Source: Poriferisodalis sp022821985 (GTDB lineage: Bacteria; Actinomycetota; Acidimicrobiia; Acidimicrobiales; Poriferisodalaceae). Taken from it: a DNA stretch of 64,000 bases. Of the stretch, positions 9,226 to 17,514 are shown one piece after another. The stretch is taken from NCBI RefSeq assembly GCF_965219595.1, contig NZ_OZ244781.1, forward strand, positions 992,001-1,056,000, written 5' to 3'. Position 1 is the stretch's first letter. Each line of letters opens with the position of its first letter. The translations under genes were made by a program, and so were the position numbers. The notes beneath the pieces are model-generated. The model had not been told where the DNA came from. It searched no databases and was given only the letters and a program-made list of their open reading frames with translations.

Positions 9226-9338
9226 GCTCGCGAGCGTACCAGTGCCCGATCAGACCGGTAGCCGAGTCAGGTCAGCCGGCGACTGCATTCGCTCTGCCGT
9301 CGGCCAACAGCCAGCCGACGACGCGGCGGCCCGTGGCC

Positions 9339-9617
9339 TCAGCCGGCGGCGGCGCGCCTCGTGAGGGCTCGCTGGCGGCGTACCCGGCGGCGTTCCCGCT
9401 CGCTCATGCCGCCCCAGATGCCGAACTTCTCGCTGTTCTGGAGTGCGTATTCGAGGCATTCGTCGCTGACGACGCAGCCGCGGCAGACTGCCTTGGCCTC
9501 GCGGGTGCTCGCCCCGCGCTCGGGAAAGAACAGGTCGGGATCGACCCCGAGGCAATTGGCCTCGTCCCACCAGTTCCCTGCTGGTAGCTCGACTGCTACG
9601 TCAGTTGCGAATGCCAC
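9339..9617 (-). CDS. WhiB-family Fe-S transcriptional regulator
   Basis: A 92-residue WhiB protein with Cys in WDEANCLGVDPDLFFP, then CRGCVVSDEC, the turn FGIWGGMSERERRR and a basic tail. The N-terminus and the spacing of the cluster Cys differ from the 8670 and 29580 paralogs, so the three are distinct subfamilies and not recent copies. It is transcribed away from the pilus genes on its other side. Confidence 0.94.
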   Translation of the reverse strand: MAFATDVAVELPAGNWWDEANCLGVDPDLFFPERGASTREAKAVCRGCVVSDECLEYALQNSEKFGIWGGMSERERRRVRRQRALTRRAAAG

Positions 9618-9761
9618 GGGCCCTCCCCGAATCCAACTCGGCGGCCGTGTCCGGTGCGCTCATCGGCGGCCGAGATTGCTCACCTGTAATTACAGGTGTG
9701 TGACTTGCCATTGAACCCCATGGGTGTGACATGCGCAAGCGGCAATTTCGGAGGCTCAGCC

Positions 9762-10217
9762 TCAGGGATGCAGGCGCTCGTCGGGCATCGCCGCGGACTC
9801 GGTCAGATGGACGTCGCCGACCAGCGCACCGGCCAGTGGAACCTCTGTTGCAGAGCGGTAACGCACGGTGACGCGCACCAGTTCTGCCTCGACTCGCCGC
9901 TCCACTTCCAGCCGGTCCGGATCGAGCGCAGCAGCATGCTCCACGGCCTTGCGGACGGCGTCCATCGACGGCTCCACCGCGGCGATGCGCGCACCCACCC
10001 GGGCTGCATGCGACACGAGCACCGCGTCGCGCGCGACCAGCGCCGTCTGGACGATGCACATGAGCAGCAGCACTAGGAACGGCAGCAGCAGGGCCAGCTC
10101 GACGGTGGCCTGCCCAAGTTCCTGCGCCGCGCGTGTGCCCGGAGGCCGAGCCAGCGAGACAGTGCGCCTCTCGATGCTCGAGTTCGGAGGCCGAGCCAGC
10201 GGGATGGTTCGCCTCAC
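9762..10217 (-). CDS. TadE-like pseudopilin
   Basis: A 151-residue protein with the TadE hallmark: a G-Q-A-T-V-E-L prepilin-like site followed by a hydrophobic helix (ALLLPFLVLLLMCIVQTALV), then a predicted extracellular domain. I chose the GTG at 10217, 11 nt after the pilin stop; the frame is open further upstream. Between this GTG and the prepilin site lies an imperfect tandem 45-nt duplication giving two I/V-x-LARPP segments. Those may be leader sequence or non-translated. It is the last gene of the Tad run. Confidence 0.8.
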   Translation of the reverse strand: MRRTIPLARPPNSSIERRTVSLARPPGTRAAQELGQATVELALLLPFLVLLLMCIVQTALVARDAVLVSHAARVGARIAAVEPSMDAVRKAVEHAAALDPDRLEVERRVEAELVRVTVRYRSATEVPLAGALVGDVHLTESAAMPDERLHP

Positions 10218-10228
10218 TGCGCTTCGGT

Positions 10229-10498
10229 TCAGGAGATGGCCTTGGTCAGGTAGTTGAAGACCGCGTCGAGCAGGCGGCCGATCTTGCCGGTGCTGGTGGC
10301 CCAAGCCGTGACTGCCGCGACCAGCAGTGCGATGGCGCCGGTGAGCAACGCGTACTCGGCCGTGGTCTGCCCGGCCTCGTCGGTGGCCTCGGTTGGGTCA
10401 GACGCAACGGTCGCATCGGCCTGGTCGGCGTCTAGCCGGCGCGTGCGGCGCACCTGAGCGTGAGGGCCTGCGGCATGGGCAGTCGAGCGTTCGGACAT
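10229..10498 (-). CDS. Flp-type pilin, DUF4244-like
   Basis: An 89-residue prepilin: a long hydrophilic leader of about 43 residues, then AGQTTAEYALLTGAIALL, in which Gly before Q-T-T-A-E-Y marks the processing site and Glu5 of the mature pilin is present. A hydrophobic helix and a short tail follow. The leader is long compared with typical Flp pilins, as in actinobacterial DUF4244 proteins. It is the likely main subunit of the pilus assembled by the CpaF and TadBC genes upstream. Confidence 0.85.
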   Translation of the reverse strand: MSERSTAHAAGPHAQVRRTRRLDADQADATVASDPTEATDEAGQTTAEYALLTGAIALLVAAVTAWATSTGKIGRLLDAVFNYLTKAIS

Positions 10499-10603
10499 AG
10501 GAACTCCTTGGGGTTGCTGTGGTGATGTGAGCGTGGAACTTGTGGTGACCAGATCGACCTGGTGATCTGCGGCGCTGCGCGGTGCCGTGGCAAGCGAGGC
10601 ATG

Positions 10604-11434
10604 TCAGCCGTCGAAAGCCGCGACGAGGACGGGCACGATGGCGACCAGACCGAGCGCCGGGAGCACGCACAGCACGAGCGGGAACAGCAGCAGCACTGGC
10701 AAGCGGCGCACCTTGCCCTCGAGCCTGCGGCGACGGTCCTCGCGCAGCTCCCGGCCAAGGCGATCCATCTCAGGCGCCAGCGGGATGCCGGTGCGCATGG
10801 AACCCGTGACCGCGGCAGCGAAGGCGCGGGCGCGCGGGCCGCAGGTTTGCCCGAACTCCTCCAAGGTCTCGTCGAGATGCTCGAAGGCGGCCTGCCCTGC
10901 CAGCCTGCGCTTGAGAGCACTCGCCGCGTCGAGATGACCGAGTGCTAGCTGCAGCGAGGCGATGATCGACAGCCCGGACGTCAGGGCCACGTTCATCACG
11001 TCGACGACGGCGCCGAGCTCTGCGGCGACACGATCCGGATGCGGGACGTCGCGCCGCCGCAGCCACCGCGTCAACAGGCTGGCGGCGCTCTGGTCGTCGC
11101 GGGCGGTGCCGACGGCAGGCCGGCGAGTCGTGAGGCCGGCGGCACTCCGGCCGCTGCGGGACGCGGCACCGGCAGACCACTCAGGTGCCGCGAGCTGCAG
11201 CACACGACGACGGCCGGGATCGGGACGGGTGACGTAGCCACCCCAGCACACCGCCGCTGCTGCCAGGCCGCCGATGACGACCGGGTTCGACAGCACAACG
11301 CTGTCGGCGACCAGCGCGCCGACCGGCGAGCCCAGCAGCCCGGCCGGGCCCGGCGCAGCGGCCGCGAGCGCAGCAACGAAGCCGGCAGGTGCCGACCCAG
11401 CAGGCGGCAGCCCCGCAGCGAGACCGGCGGTCAT
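10604..11434 (-). CDS. tadC: TadC-like pilus inner-membrane protein
   Basis: A 276-residue protein whose ATG overlaps the tadB stop (ATGA). Gly/Ala-rich membrane helices at the N-terminus are followed by a type II secretion F domain (VMNVALTSGLSIIASLQLAL, with the FGQTCGPRARAFAAAV segment) and two C-terminal membrane helices. With TadB it forms the platform for pilus assembly by CpaF/TadA. The start is set by the overlap. Confidence 0.85.
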   Translation of the reverse strand: MTAGLAAGLPPAGSAPAGFVAALAAAAPGPAGLLGSPVGALVADSVVLSNPVVIGGLAAAAVCWGGYVTRPDPGRRRVLQLAAPEWSAGAASRSGRSAAGLTTRRPAVGTARDDQSAASLLTRWLRRRDVPHPDRVAAELGAVVDVMNVALTSGLSIIASLQLALGHLDAASALKRRLAGQAAFEHLDETLEEFGQTCGPRARAFAAAVTGSMRTGIPLAPEMDRLGRELREDRRRRLEGKVRRLPVLLLFPLVLCVLPALGLVAIVPVLVAAFDG

Positions 11435-12066
11435 CGCAGTGCCCGCGCAACGGTGGCGCGCATCCATGACACGCCCGCCAGTTCGAGCAGGAGCGCGCCG
11501 CCGGCGCAGAACCAGCCCAGCGGTGTGGCGGTGAGCACCCGGGCAGCAGCACCGCCCTCGGCGAGCAGGGCCAGCGCAACCGCCCACGGCAGCGCCGCCA
11601 CCACCCACACCGACGCACGGGCCTGCGCCGCGTGCACCCCAGCCTCGGCGGCCATATCGGCACGTGCCCGGACGGTCGCGGCGACATGATCGAAGAGCTG
11701 CGGCTGAGCGCCCACCCGGTCCGAGGCCAGCGTGACCGCCGTGGAGAGCAGCGCTGCCTCCGAGGTCTGCTCGCGCGCCGCCCAACGCTGTACTGCACGG
11801 CTCAGCGTGACCCCGCGCTCGTGCTCGGCCGCGATCTGTTCCACCGGTGCCCACATGGGCCCGTCGGCAGCGGCTCGCAGCGCCTGCAGCATCGTGTCGC
11901 CGCCTGCCAGGCCGCGCGACACGGCAGCGCAGAAGTCGCCGATGCCTGCCGAACGGGCCGCGACCGCCATGGCAGCACGACGCCGGTCTCGACGCCGGCG
12001 CAGCCAATCGCGCGCCGCCGGCGACGTGACAGCGCCCACACCGGCCAGCAAAACGATCAGCCTCAT
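11431..12066 (-). CDS. tadB: TadB-like pilus inner-membrane protein
   Basis: A 211-residue T2SSF-type protein with an N-terminal membrane helix (MRLIVLLAGVGAV), a cytoplasmic helical domain (FCAAVSRGLAGGDTMLQALR) and two C-terminal membrane helices. It is shorter than most TadB proteins (about 300 residues) and lacks the N-terminal extension. An ATG 26 codons upstream (12144) would add residues with no clear family character, so I prefer 12066. It is coupled to tadC. Confidence 0.82.
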   Translation of the reverse strand: MRLIVLLAGVGAVTSPAARDWLRRRRDRRRAAMAVAARSAGIGDFCAAVSRGLAGGDTMLQALRAAADGPMWAPVEQIAAEHERGVTLSRAVQRWAAREQTSEAALLSTAVTLASDRVGAQPQLFDHVAATVRARADMAAEAGVHAAQARASVWVVAALPWAVALALLAEGGAAARVLTATPLGWFCAGGALLLELAGVSWMRATVARALR

Positions 12067-12163
12067 CACGGGGCCACAGCACCGAGTTCCCAAGGGGGCC
12101 GAGTGAGGTGCTGCACTCCGCAGGACAGCGTCGGGTCTTCGCACGGAGCTGACGGCGTGGGCA

Positions 12164-13279
12164 TCAGACGGCCGCTGTCAGGGGCGCTGGCGTTGCAGCT
12201 CGTTCCAGCGAGCCGTCGTTGCGCACTTCGTAGATAGCGGTGACAGCCCGGCGGCCGGCCGTGCCGCGGCTCATGTGAACCAGGCCGTCGAGCACCGACG
12301 CGATGTGTGCGGCCACATCGCCGACCGCGCCGCCGCCGCGGGCGAGCTGTTCGAGCCGCCACAGCGCATGCGCGGGATCATCGGCATGCAACGTCGACAG
12401 CGAGCCGCGATGACCCGTGGTGAGCGCTTGCAGCAGTGCCGCCGCTTCGGGGCCGCGCACCTCGCCGATCACCAGGCGGTCGGGCCGCATCCGCAGCGCC
12501 GCTGCCACCAGCTCGGCCATCGTCACCGCGCCGACTCCGTCGACGTTGGGCGGCTGGCCTTCGAGGCGCACGGTGCCGGCACCGAGCCGGGGCAGCTCCG
12601 CGGCTTCCTCCACCACCACCAGCCGCTCCCGCTCGGCCACCGTGGCGAGCAGGCTCGCCAGCAGCGACGTCTTGCCGGTGCTGGTGGGGCCGAAGACGAT
12701 CAGGTTGGCCCGCTCGGCAACCAGACGGTCGAGGCAGGCAGCGAAGCCGGGATCGGCCAGCTCGTCGAGGCGGCGGGTGCCCGCGGGAAAGCGGCGCAGC
12801 GTGATGTACGGGCCGTCGACCGCTACCGGCGGCACGGCGATGTGGCAGCGGGTGCGGTCGTCGAGCCGCACGTCCACCATGGGCAGTCGACGGTCGACGC
12901 GCCGCCCCGTCGGCCCCAGCAAGTACTCGACCAGGCGATGCACCTCGGCGGTGCTGATCCGGCCTGCCATGGTCAATACGCCGCGCCGCTCGATGACGAT
13001 CGGGCCGGGGCCGTTGATCATCACCTCGGTCACCTGGTCATCGGCCCAGATCTCTGCCAGCGGCCCGATGCCCGCGAGGCGGGCCAGTACTTCGGATACG
13101 AGATCGGCCGCGTGATGGCGATCGAGCAGCGGCGCCGCGCCCTCGACGGCGGCAGCGACATCGCGGGCAGCCGGCGCGGGCGCCGGAAGGAATCGTTCGT
13201 GGATCTCCTCCACGAACGCCGGGTCGGCCGGCGCCCGGCTCGCCGGGTGGCGGACAACGGCACGCGCGATGCGACTCAC
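12164..13279 (-). CDS. cpaF: Tad pilus assembly ATPase CpaF/TadA
   Basis: A 371-residue secretion ATPase starting at a GTG that overlaps the upstream CpaE-like stop (GTGA). The N-terminal domain has DQVTEVMINGPGPIVIERRG. Walker A is FGPTSTGKTS, the Asp box is VVEEAAELP, Walker B is LVIGEVRGPEAA and the His box is GHRGSLSTLHADD. It powers Flp pilin polymerisation with TadB and TadC. A much longer upstream frame is only the shadow of the CpaE-like gene. Confidence 0.95.
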   Translation of the reverse strand: MSRIARAVVRHPASRAPADPAFVEEIHERFLPAPAPAARDVAAAVEGAAPLLDRHHAADLVSEVLARLAGIGPLAEIWADDQVTEVMINGPGPIVIERRGVLTMAGRISTAEVHRLVEYLLGPTGRRVDRRLPMVDVRLDDRTRCHIAVPPVAVDGPYITLRRFPAGTRRLDELADPGFAACLDRLVAERANLIVFGPTSTGKTSLLASLLATVAERERLVVVEEAAELPRLGAGTVRLEGQPPNVDGVGAVTMAELVAAALRMRPDRLVIGEVRGPEAAALLQALTTGHRGSLSTLHADDPAHALWRLEQLARGGGAVGDVAAHIASVLDGLVHMSRGTAGRRAVTAIYEVRNDGSLERAATPAPLTAAV

Positions 13280-13908
13280 AGGAACGCATCCAGCGACCGC
13301 GCCGACTTGGCGCAGCGGTCCAGCAACAGGCCGGCGTCGGCCCAGCGCGAGATCGAGCGATCCACGGCCACGACCGCATCGGCATGCCGTCCCAGCGCGG
13401 CCTCGATGTCGGCGAGGCCCAGCGCGCGCTGCGTATCGGTCAGCACCATCACGTCGTCGACGCCGGCCACGAGCCCACGGGCGCGGTGCAGCGCCTGGTA
13501 GCAGCAGGTCATCGTGAGCAAACGCCTCACCCGCGGGCCCGCCACCCGCTCGAGGGCTGCGCTGCCGCGCCCCGCATCGATGATGTTGACCCGCGGCTTG
13601 CCGGCGAGCAGCGACCACAGCGTGCCCAGCCGGGCATCGTCGATGTCGCCGCTGCCACGCGGCAGCAGGCTGACGCCCGGCGCGACATCCACCGCGAGCG
13701 CCGAGGCTGCACCCAGCGACAGTTCCTCCGCCGCCGTCCACTCGGCGATTCCCGGCAGATCAGGCGCCGTGCCCAGCACCACGCCGAAATCGCCGGTCAA
13801 ATCGACAAGAACCACATCACGACCGGCGCGCTTGGCACTGCTGGCGGCGAGCAGGGCGGTCACGGTGTTGCCGACGCCGCCCTTGGCACCCACATAGGCA
13901 TAGATCAT
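13276..13908 (-). CDS. CpaE-like MinD/ParA-fold protein with altered P-loop
   Basis: A 210-residue MinD/ParA-fold protein heading the pilus run and coupled to cpaF. The deviant Walker A region reads GAKGGVGNT. The first (signature) Lys is kept, but the invariant second Lys of KGGxGKT is Asn (codon AAC). The Walker B-like stretch VDLTGDFGVV follows. CpaE-type proteins localise pilus machinery. The missing Lys suggests weak or absent ATP hydrolysis. It lacks the N-terminal receiver-like domain of full CpaE. Confidence 0.78.
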   Translation of the reverse strand: MIYAYVGAKGGVGNTVTALLAASSAKRAGRDVVLVDLTGDFGVVLGTAPDLPGIAEWTAAEELSLGAASALAVDVAPGVSLLPRGSGDIDDARLGTLWSLLAGKPRVNIIDAGRGSAALERVAGPRVRRLLTMTCCYQALHRARGLVAGVDDVMVLTDTQRALGLADIEAALGRHADAVVAVDRSISRWADAGLLLDRCAKSARSLDAFL

Positions 13909-14077
13909 TGGTGCTCCTGAATACATGACAACAAATGAAATTCATCGTGAGCACTGACTCTGGCCGATGCGTAGGGGCGCGATCAACTGGTTTTCCGGCG
14001 GGCCCGCTGCGCCCGACGGCTGGCGCGCTGTGTTCCATCGCTGGCGCGGACTGCGACCGTGGGCAAAGATGACGAGC

Positions 14078-14173
14078 GGAGGTGTCTGAGCGCCTGGTGG
14101 GCTCCCCCGCCTTCAAAGCGGGCGGGACGGGCGATCCCCGTCCGGCGGGTTCGATTCCCGTCCACCTCCGCCA
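14078..14173 (+). tRNA. selC: tRNA-Sec (anticodon TCA), selenocysteine tRNA
   Basis: The acceptor arm GGAGGTG pairs with CACCTCC and a CCA end is encoded. The anticodon stem CCCGC/GCGGG frames loop CTTCAAA, anticodon TCA at 14113-14115. A long extra arm (GGACGGG/CCCGTCC) and T-loop GTTCGATTC complete it. At 96 nt with a long variable arm and a UCA anticodon this is the tRNA that reads UGA as selenocysteine. selA and selB lie 12-15 kb away in the same window. Confidence 0.95.
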
Positions 14174-14285
14174 TTTCGTGCGCGCGTTATTCGGGAGATG
14201 TGCGCCTAGCATTCGCTGTGCCGGTGACCCCAGTCATCCCGCACAGACATCTCGCTCAGTCATCCCGCACAGAGGACGCTGCACC

Positions 14286-14360
14286 ATGAAAAAGCTGTTG
14301 CTCGCCGTGATCGTCGGCGCTCTGATCGTCATCGTGGTTCGACGCCTGACCGACGCCTAG
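14286..14360 (+). CDS. 24-residue single-helix membrane peptide
   Basis: An ATG begins MKKLLLAVIVGALIVIVVRR and the frame stops four residues later. It has a basic start, one membrane helix and a positively charged end, a plan seen in small actinobacterial proteins such as the DLW-39 family, though the DLW end is missing here. No clear ribosome-binding site is seen. It lies 112 nt after tRNA-Sec and before the repeats at 14400, convergent with the sigma gene. Plausible but not proven coding. Confidence 0.45.
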   Translation: MKKLLLAVIVGALIVIVVRRLTDA

Positions 14361-14399
14361 CCGCAATTGCGACGGCGCTCTCGCCGCGCCGGTTGCTAG

Positions 14400-14507
14400 C
14401 CGCTCTTGTTCGCTTCGCTCACGGGCCGCTCGGGCCACGGCTTCGCCCTGCGCTTGCCGCTCTTGTTCGCTTCGCTCGCGGGCCGCTTGGGCCCGGGGCT
14501 CAGCCTC
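14400..14507 (-). repeat. Two tandem copies of the ~50-60-nt REP-like element
   Basis: Two copies (14400-14447 and 14457-14507) of the dispersed element whose gene-sense reading ends in GAACAAGAGCGG and holds the dyad GGCCCGAGCGGCC. They begin 4 nt after the sigma-factor stop codon and run in its reading sense. Other copies are at 29998, 49403, 50277 and 57368. The dyad could fold as a hairpin, but there is no T-run as in a classic terminator. Confidence 0.75.
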
Positions 14508-14511
14508 TTCG

Positions 14512-15447
14512 CTACACAGACAGCAGGTCGCGGGCACCGGTGTCGGTGCTGGGGTGGCGCAGCTTGGACATCGCCCGGGCCTCGATCTGGCGGATGCGCT
14601 CGCGGGTGAGCTGGAAGTGCTCGCCGACTTCCTCGAGCGTGCGGGGCTCACCCCGGTCGAGGCCGTAGCGAAGCTTGAGGATCTCGCGCTCGCGCTCATC
14701 CAGCGGTGACAGCAGCCGGGTGATCTCGCTGGGCAGCAGCGTGGTGGCCGCCACCTCGAACGGCGACTCGGCAGCCCGGTCCTCGACCACATCGCCCAGC
14801 TCGGCATCGCTGTCCTCGCGCAGCGGCTCCGACAGCGACAGCGGCTCGGCGGCGAACCGCAGCGCCTCGGTCACCTTCTGCTCGGGCATGTCGACTTCGA
14901 TCGCCAGCTCGCCCAGCGTGGCCGGGCGGCCGTACTTCAGCTCGAGCCGGGAGCGGGCCTTCTGCAGGCGTGCCAGCGTGTCGCCGGCATGCACGGGCAG
15001 CCGGATCGTGCGGCCGGTGTTGGCGATGCCGCGGGTGATCGCCTGGCGGATCCACCACGTGGCATAGGTGGAGAACTTGAAGCCCTTGCGCCAGTCGAAC
15101 TTCTCGACCGCGTGCATCAGGCCCAAATTGCCCTCCTGGATGAGATCCAGCAGCGGCAGCCCCGAGGCCTGGTACTTCTTCGCGATCGACACCACCAGCC
15201 GCAGGTTCGACTGCACGAACGTGCGCTCGGCACGGGCGCCCTCGCGCTGGGTGCGCATGAGCCGGCGGCGCTGCGCACCTGATATCTCGCGCGGAGATTC
15301 GAGCTGCTCCTTGGCAGCGATGCCCTTTTCGATCTGCTGGGCTAGGCGGACTTCGTCGTCCTTGTTCAGCAGGGGGTACTGGCCGATGTCGGTCAGGTAC
15401 AGGCGGACGAGATCCTCCTCGTCACGTTCGACCCTCTCTTTGGCCAC
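14512..15447 (-). CDS. Group 2 RNA polymerase sigma factor (RpoD-like)
   Basis: A 311-residue sigma-70 factor. Region 1.2 (DLVRLYLTDIGQYPLL), regions 2.1-2.4 (NLRLVVSIAKKY, LIQEGNLGLMHAVEKFDW, FSTYATWWIRQAITR) and regions 3 and 4 (LEEVGEHFQLTRERIRQIEA) are all present. It lacks region 1.1 and the long acidic N-terminus of the essential RpoD, which makes it a group 2 (HrdA/SigB-like) factor, probably for stationary-phase or stress genes. The leader toward nadE holds one ~115-nt structured element. Confidence 0.93.
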   Translation of the reverse strand: MAKERVERDEEDLVRLYLTDIGQYPLLNKDDEVRLAQQIEKGIAAKEQLESPREISGAQRRRLMRTQREGARAERTFVQSNLRLVVSIAKKYQASGLPLLDLIQEGNLGLMHAVEKFDWRKGFKFSTYATWWIRQAITRGIANTGRTIRLPVHAGDTLARLQKARSRLELKYGRPATLGELAIEVDMPEQKVTEALRFAAEPLSLSEPLREDSDAELGDVVEDRAAESPFEVAATTLLPSEITRLLSPLDEREREILKLRYGLDRGEPRTLEEVGEHFQLTRERIRQIEARAMSKLRHPSTDTGARDLLSV

Positions 15448-15577
15448 CGCGCCACCTCGACTGGTCGTCCCCCGCTTGCTGCTACCGGGTTTTGCTGTTG
15501 CTTCCCCCGGTTTGGGGGAGCGTACCTATCACTTGCTCTGATGCCTCCGCGCGACCGTGCCTTGCCGCGCGCCCGGT

Positions 15578-15688
15578 CGATGGGAGGGGCCAGGCACCCG
15601 TGCTTCAAACAGTTGCGACGCCTTTGCGCGGGCGCGGGGTCGCTGGGGCGTCGCAAAACTGCGCGCGGGCACCTGGCCCCTCCCATCG
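15578..15688. repeat. ~115-nt structured element, copy 1
   Basis: A large imperfect palindrome. The outer arms, 15578-15594 and 15672-15688, pair over 17 bp. The inner arms, 15613-15622 and 15647-15656, pair over 10 bp. Between them lie the conserved strands CACCCGTGCTTCAAACA and AACTGCGCGCGGGCAC, found unchanged or nearly so in the copies at 20981, 38490, 43191 and 48281. The arm sequences differ between copies but remain paired. It sits between divergent sigma-factor and nadE genes. Confidence 0.85.
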
Positions 15689-15736
15689 CCCTAGTCGCCT
15701 GGGGTGCTTAGCGCGGGGTGGGCGTAGGGTGAGCTG

Positions 15737-17473
15737 ATGTCAGTGCGTGTGGGGCTGGCTCAGCTCAATCTGCGTCTTGGCGATCTGGCGGGCAACGCCG
15801 AGATGATCGTGGCTGCCTATGACTCTGCAGTTGCTGATGGCGCGCGGGTGGTGGTGTTCAGTGAGCTGACTGTTACTGGGTATCCGCCTGAGGATCTGTT
15901 GTTGAAGCCTGCGTTTGTGGAGGGGGCTGCTGCCGCGCTGGCGCGGATTGCGCAGCACACGGGTGAGGTGCCTGCGGTGGTGGGATTTCCGGAGGACAGC
16001 GGTGCTGGTGGGCCGGTGCGGTTGTGGAACTCGGCTGCTCTTTGCTGGGGCGGGGCGGTGCGTGGGGTGTTTCGCAAGCACCTGTTGCCGAACTACGCCG
16101 TGTTTGATGAGCAGCGCTACTTCGTGCCGGGGACTGAGGCTGGGCCATTGCTGACTGTCGACGGCGTGGCGGTGGGTGTGTCGGTGTGCGAGGACTTGTG
16201 GGGGCCGCCTCGCACTGCGGATGCTTCTCCTGACGATGGTGGGCTGCCTTCGATCGTGGGGGGCGACGCCGATACCAGTCCGGCGCTGGCGCAGGTTGCT
16301 CTGGGGGCTCAGCTGCTCGTGAACCTGAATGGGTCGCCGTACCGGCGGGGCAAGCAGGCTGACCGGGAGGCTGTGGCGCGGACGCGGGCCGCGGCGCTCG
16401 GGGTTCCCGTTGTCTATGTCAACCAGGTGGGCGGGCAGGACGAGCTGGTCTTTGACGGCAACTCGTTTGTGACCGATGCGTCCGGGACGGTGATCTGCCG
16501 GCTCGAGGCCTTCGCCGAACAAGTTGCCGTGTGCGAGGTTCCCCTGGCGGGCGAGCACGATGCTGGCGGCGGCGTGGTTGCAGCACTGCCCGATCCGTTG
16601 GAGGAGGTGTGGCAGGCGTTGGTGGTGGCGACGCGCGATTACGTGCGCAAGAACGGGTTCGCCGATGTGGCGGTGGGGCTTTCTGGTGGCATCGATTCGA
16701 GTGCGGTGGCGGCCATCGCCGCTGATGCGCTCGGGCCGGAACATGTGCATGGCGTGTCGATGCCGTCGCGCTATTCGAGTGAGGGGTCGCAAACCGACGC
16801 CGCCCAACTGGCCGCGAACCTGGGCATCGACTTTCGCACGGTGCCTATCGAGCCAGCGCACGCGGCCCTCGGCGGCATGCTCGAAGAATCGGCCGGTGCT
16901 GGCCCGGTTGACGCTGGCTCGACCCGCGACAGCGCGGCGGCCGACCTCACCGATCAGAACTTGCAGAGTCGCATCCGGGGCGTGCTGCTGATGGCGCTGT
17001 CGAACCGGTTCGGCTGGCTGGTGCTCACCACCGGCAACAAGACCGAGACGTCGGTGGGCTACACGACGCTGTACGGCGACACTGCCGGGGCGTACGCCGT
17101 CATCCGCGACGTGCCCAAGCTGCTGGTGTACGAGCTGTGCCGCTGGCGCAACCGCCAGGGCGACGGCGAACGCATCCCGCAGGCATGCATCGACAAGCCG
17201 CCCTCAGCAGAGCTGCGGCCCGACCAGCGCGACGACCAGAGCCTGCCGCCGTATGAGCTGCTGGACCCACTGGTGGAGGCCTACGTGGAAGGCGACCTGA
17301 GCGCCGCCGAGATGCTGGATCAGTACGGGGCTGACCCCGATGTCGTGCACCGCATCACGCGGCTGGTCGACATCGCCGAGTACAAGCGGCGTCAGTCGCC
17401 GCCCGGTCCTCGCATCACTGCCAAGAGCTTCGGCAAGGACCGGCGCATGCCGATCACGAACTTCTACCGCTGA
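15737..17473 (+). CDS. nadE: Glutamine-dependent NAD+ synthetase
   Basis: A 578-residue two-domain enzyme. The N-terminal nitrilase-type glutaminase has the Glu-Lys-Cys triad (VFSELTVTGYPPEDLL, FRKHLLPNYAVFDE, VGVSVCEDLWGP). The C-terminal synthetase has the PP-loop GLSGGIDSSAVAAIA and TTGNKTETSVGYTT. It converts deamido-NAD to NAD with ammonia from glutamine. Codon use in the first third is visibly less GC-biased (more GTT, GCT and TTG) than in the rest. It stands alone. Confidence 0.96.
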   Translation: MSVRVGLAQLNLRLGDLAGNAEMIVAAYDSAVADGARVVVFSELTVTGYPPEDLLLKPAFVEGAAAALARIAQHTGEVPAVVGFPEDSGAGGPVRLWNSAALCWGGAVRGVFRKHLLPNYAVFDEQRYFVPGTEAGPLLTVDGVAVGVSVCEDLWGPPRTADASPDDGGLPSIVGGDADTSPALAQVALGAQLLVNLNGSPYRRGKQADREAVARTRAAALGVPVVYVNQVGGQDELVFDGNSFVTDASGTVICRLEAFAEQVAVCEVPLAGEHDAGGGVVAALPDPLEEVWQALVVATRDYVRKNGFADVAVGLSGGIDSSAVAAIAADALGPEHVHGVSMPSRYSSEGSQTDAAQLAANLGIDFRTVPIEPAHAALGGMLEESAGAGPVDAGSTRDSAAADLTDQNLQSRIRGVLLMALSNRFGWLVLTTGNKTETSVGYTTLYGDTAGAYAVIRDVPKLLVYELCRWRNRQGDGERIPQACIDKPPSAELRPDQRDDQSLPPYELLDPLVEAYVEGDLSAAEMLDQYGADPDVVHRITRLVDIAEYKRRQSPPGPRITAKSFGKDRRMPITNFYR

Positions 17474-17514
17474 GCGCGCGTGTCGCTGGCAAGCGCTGCG
17501 CGTCTGCGGGTTGG

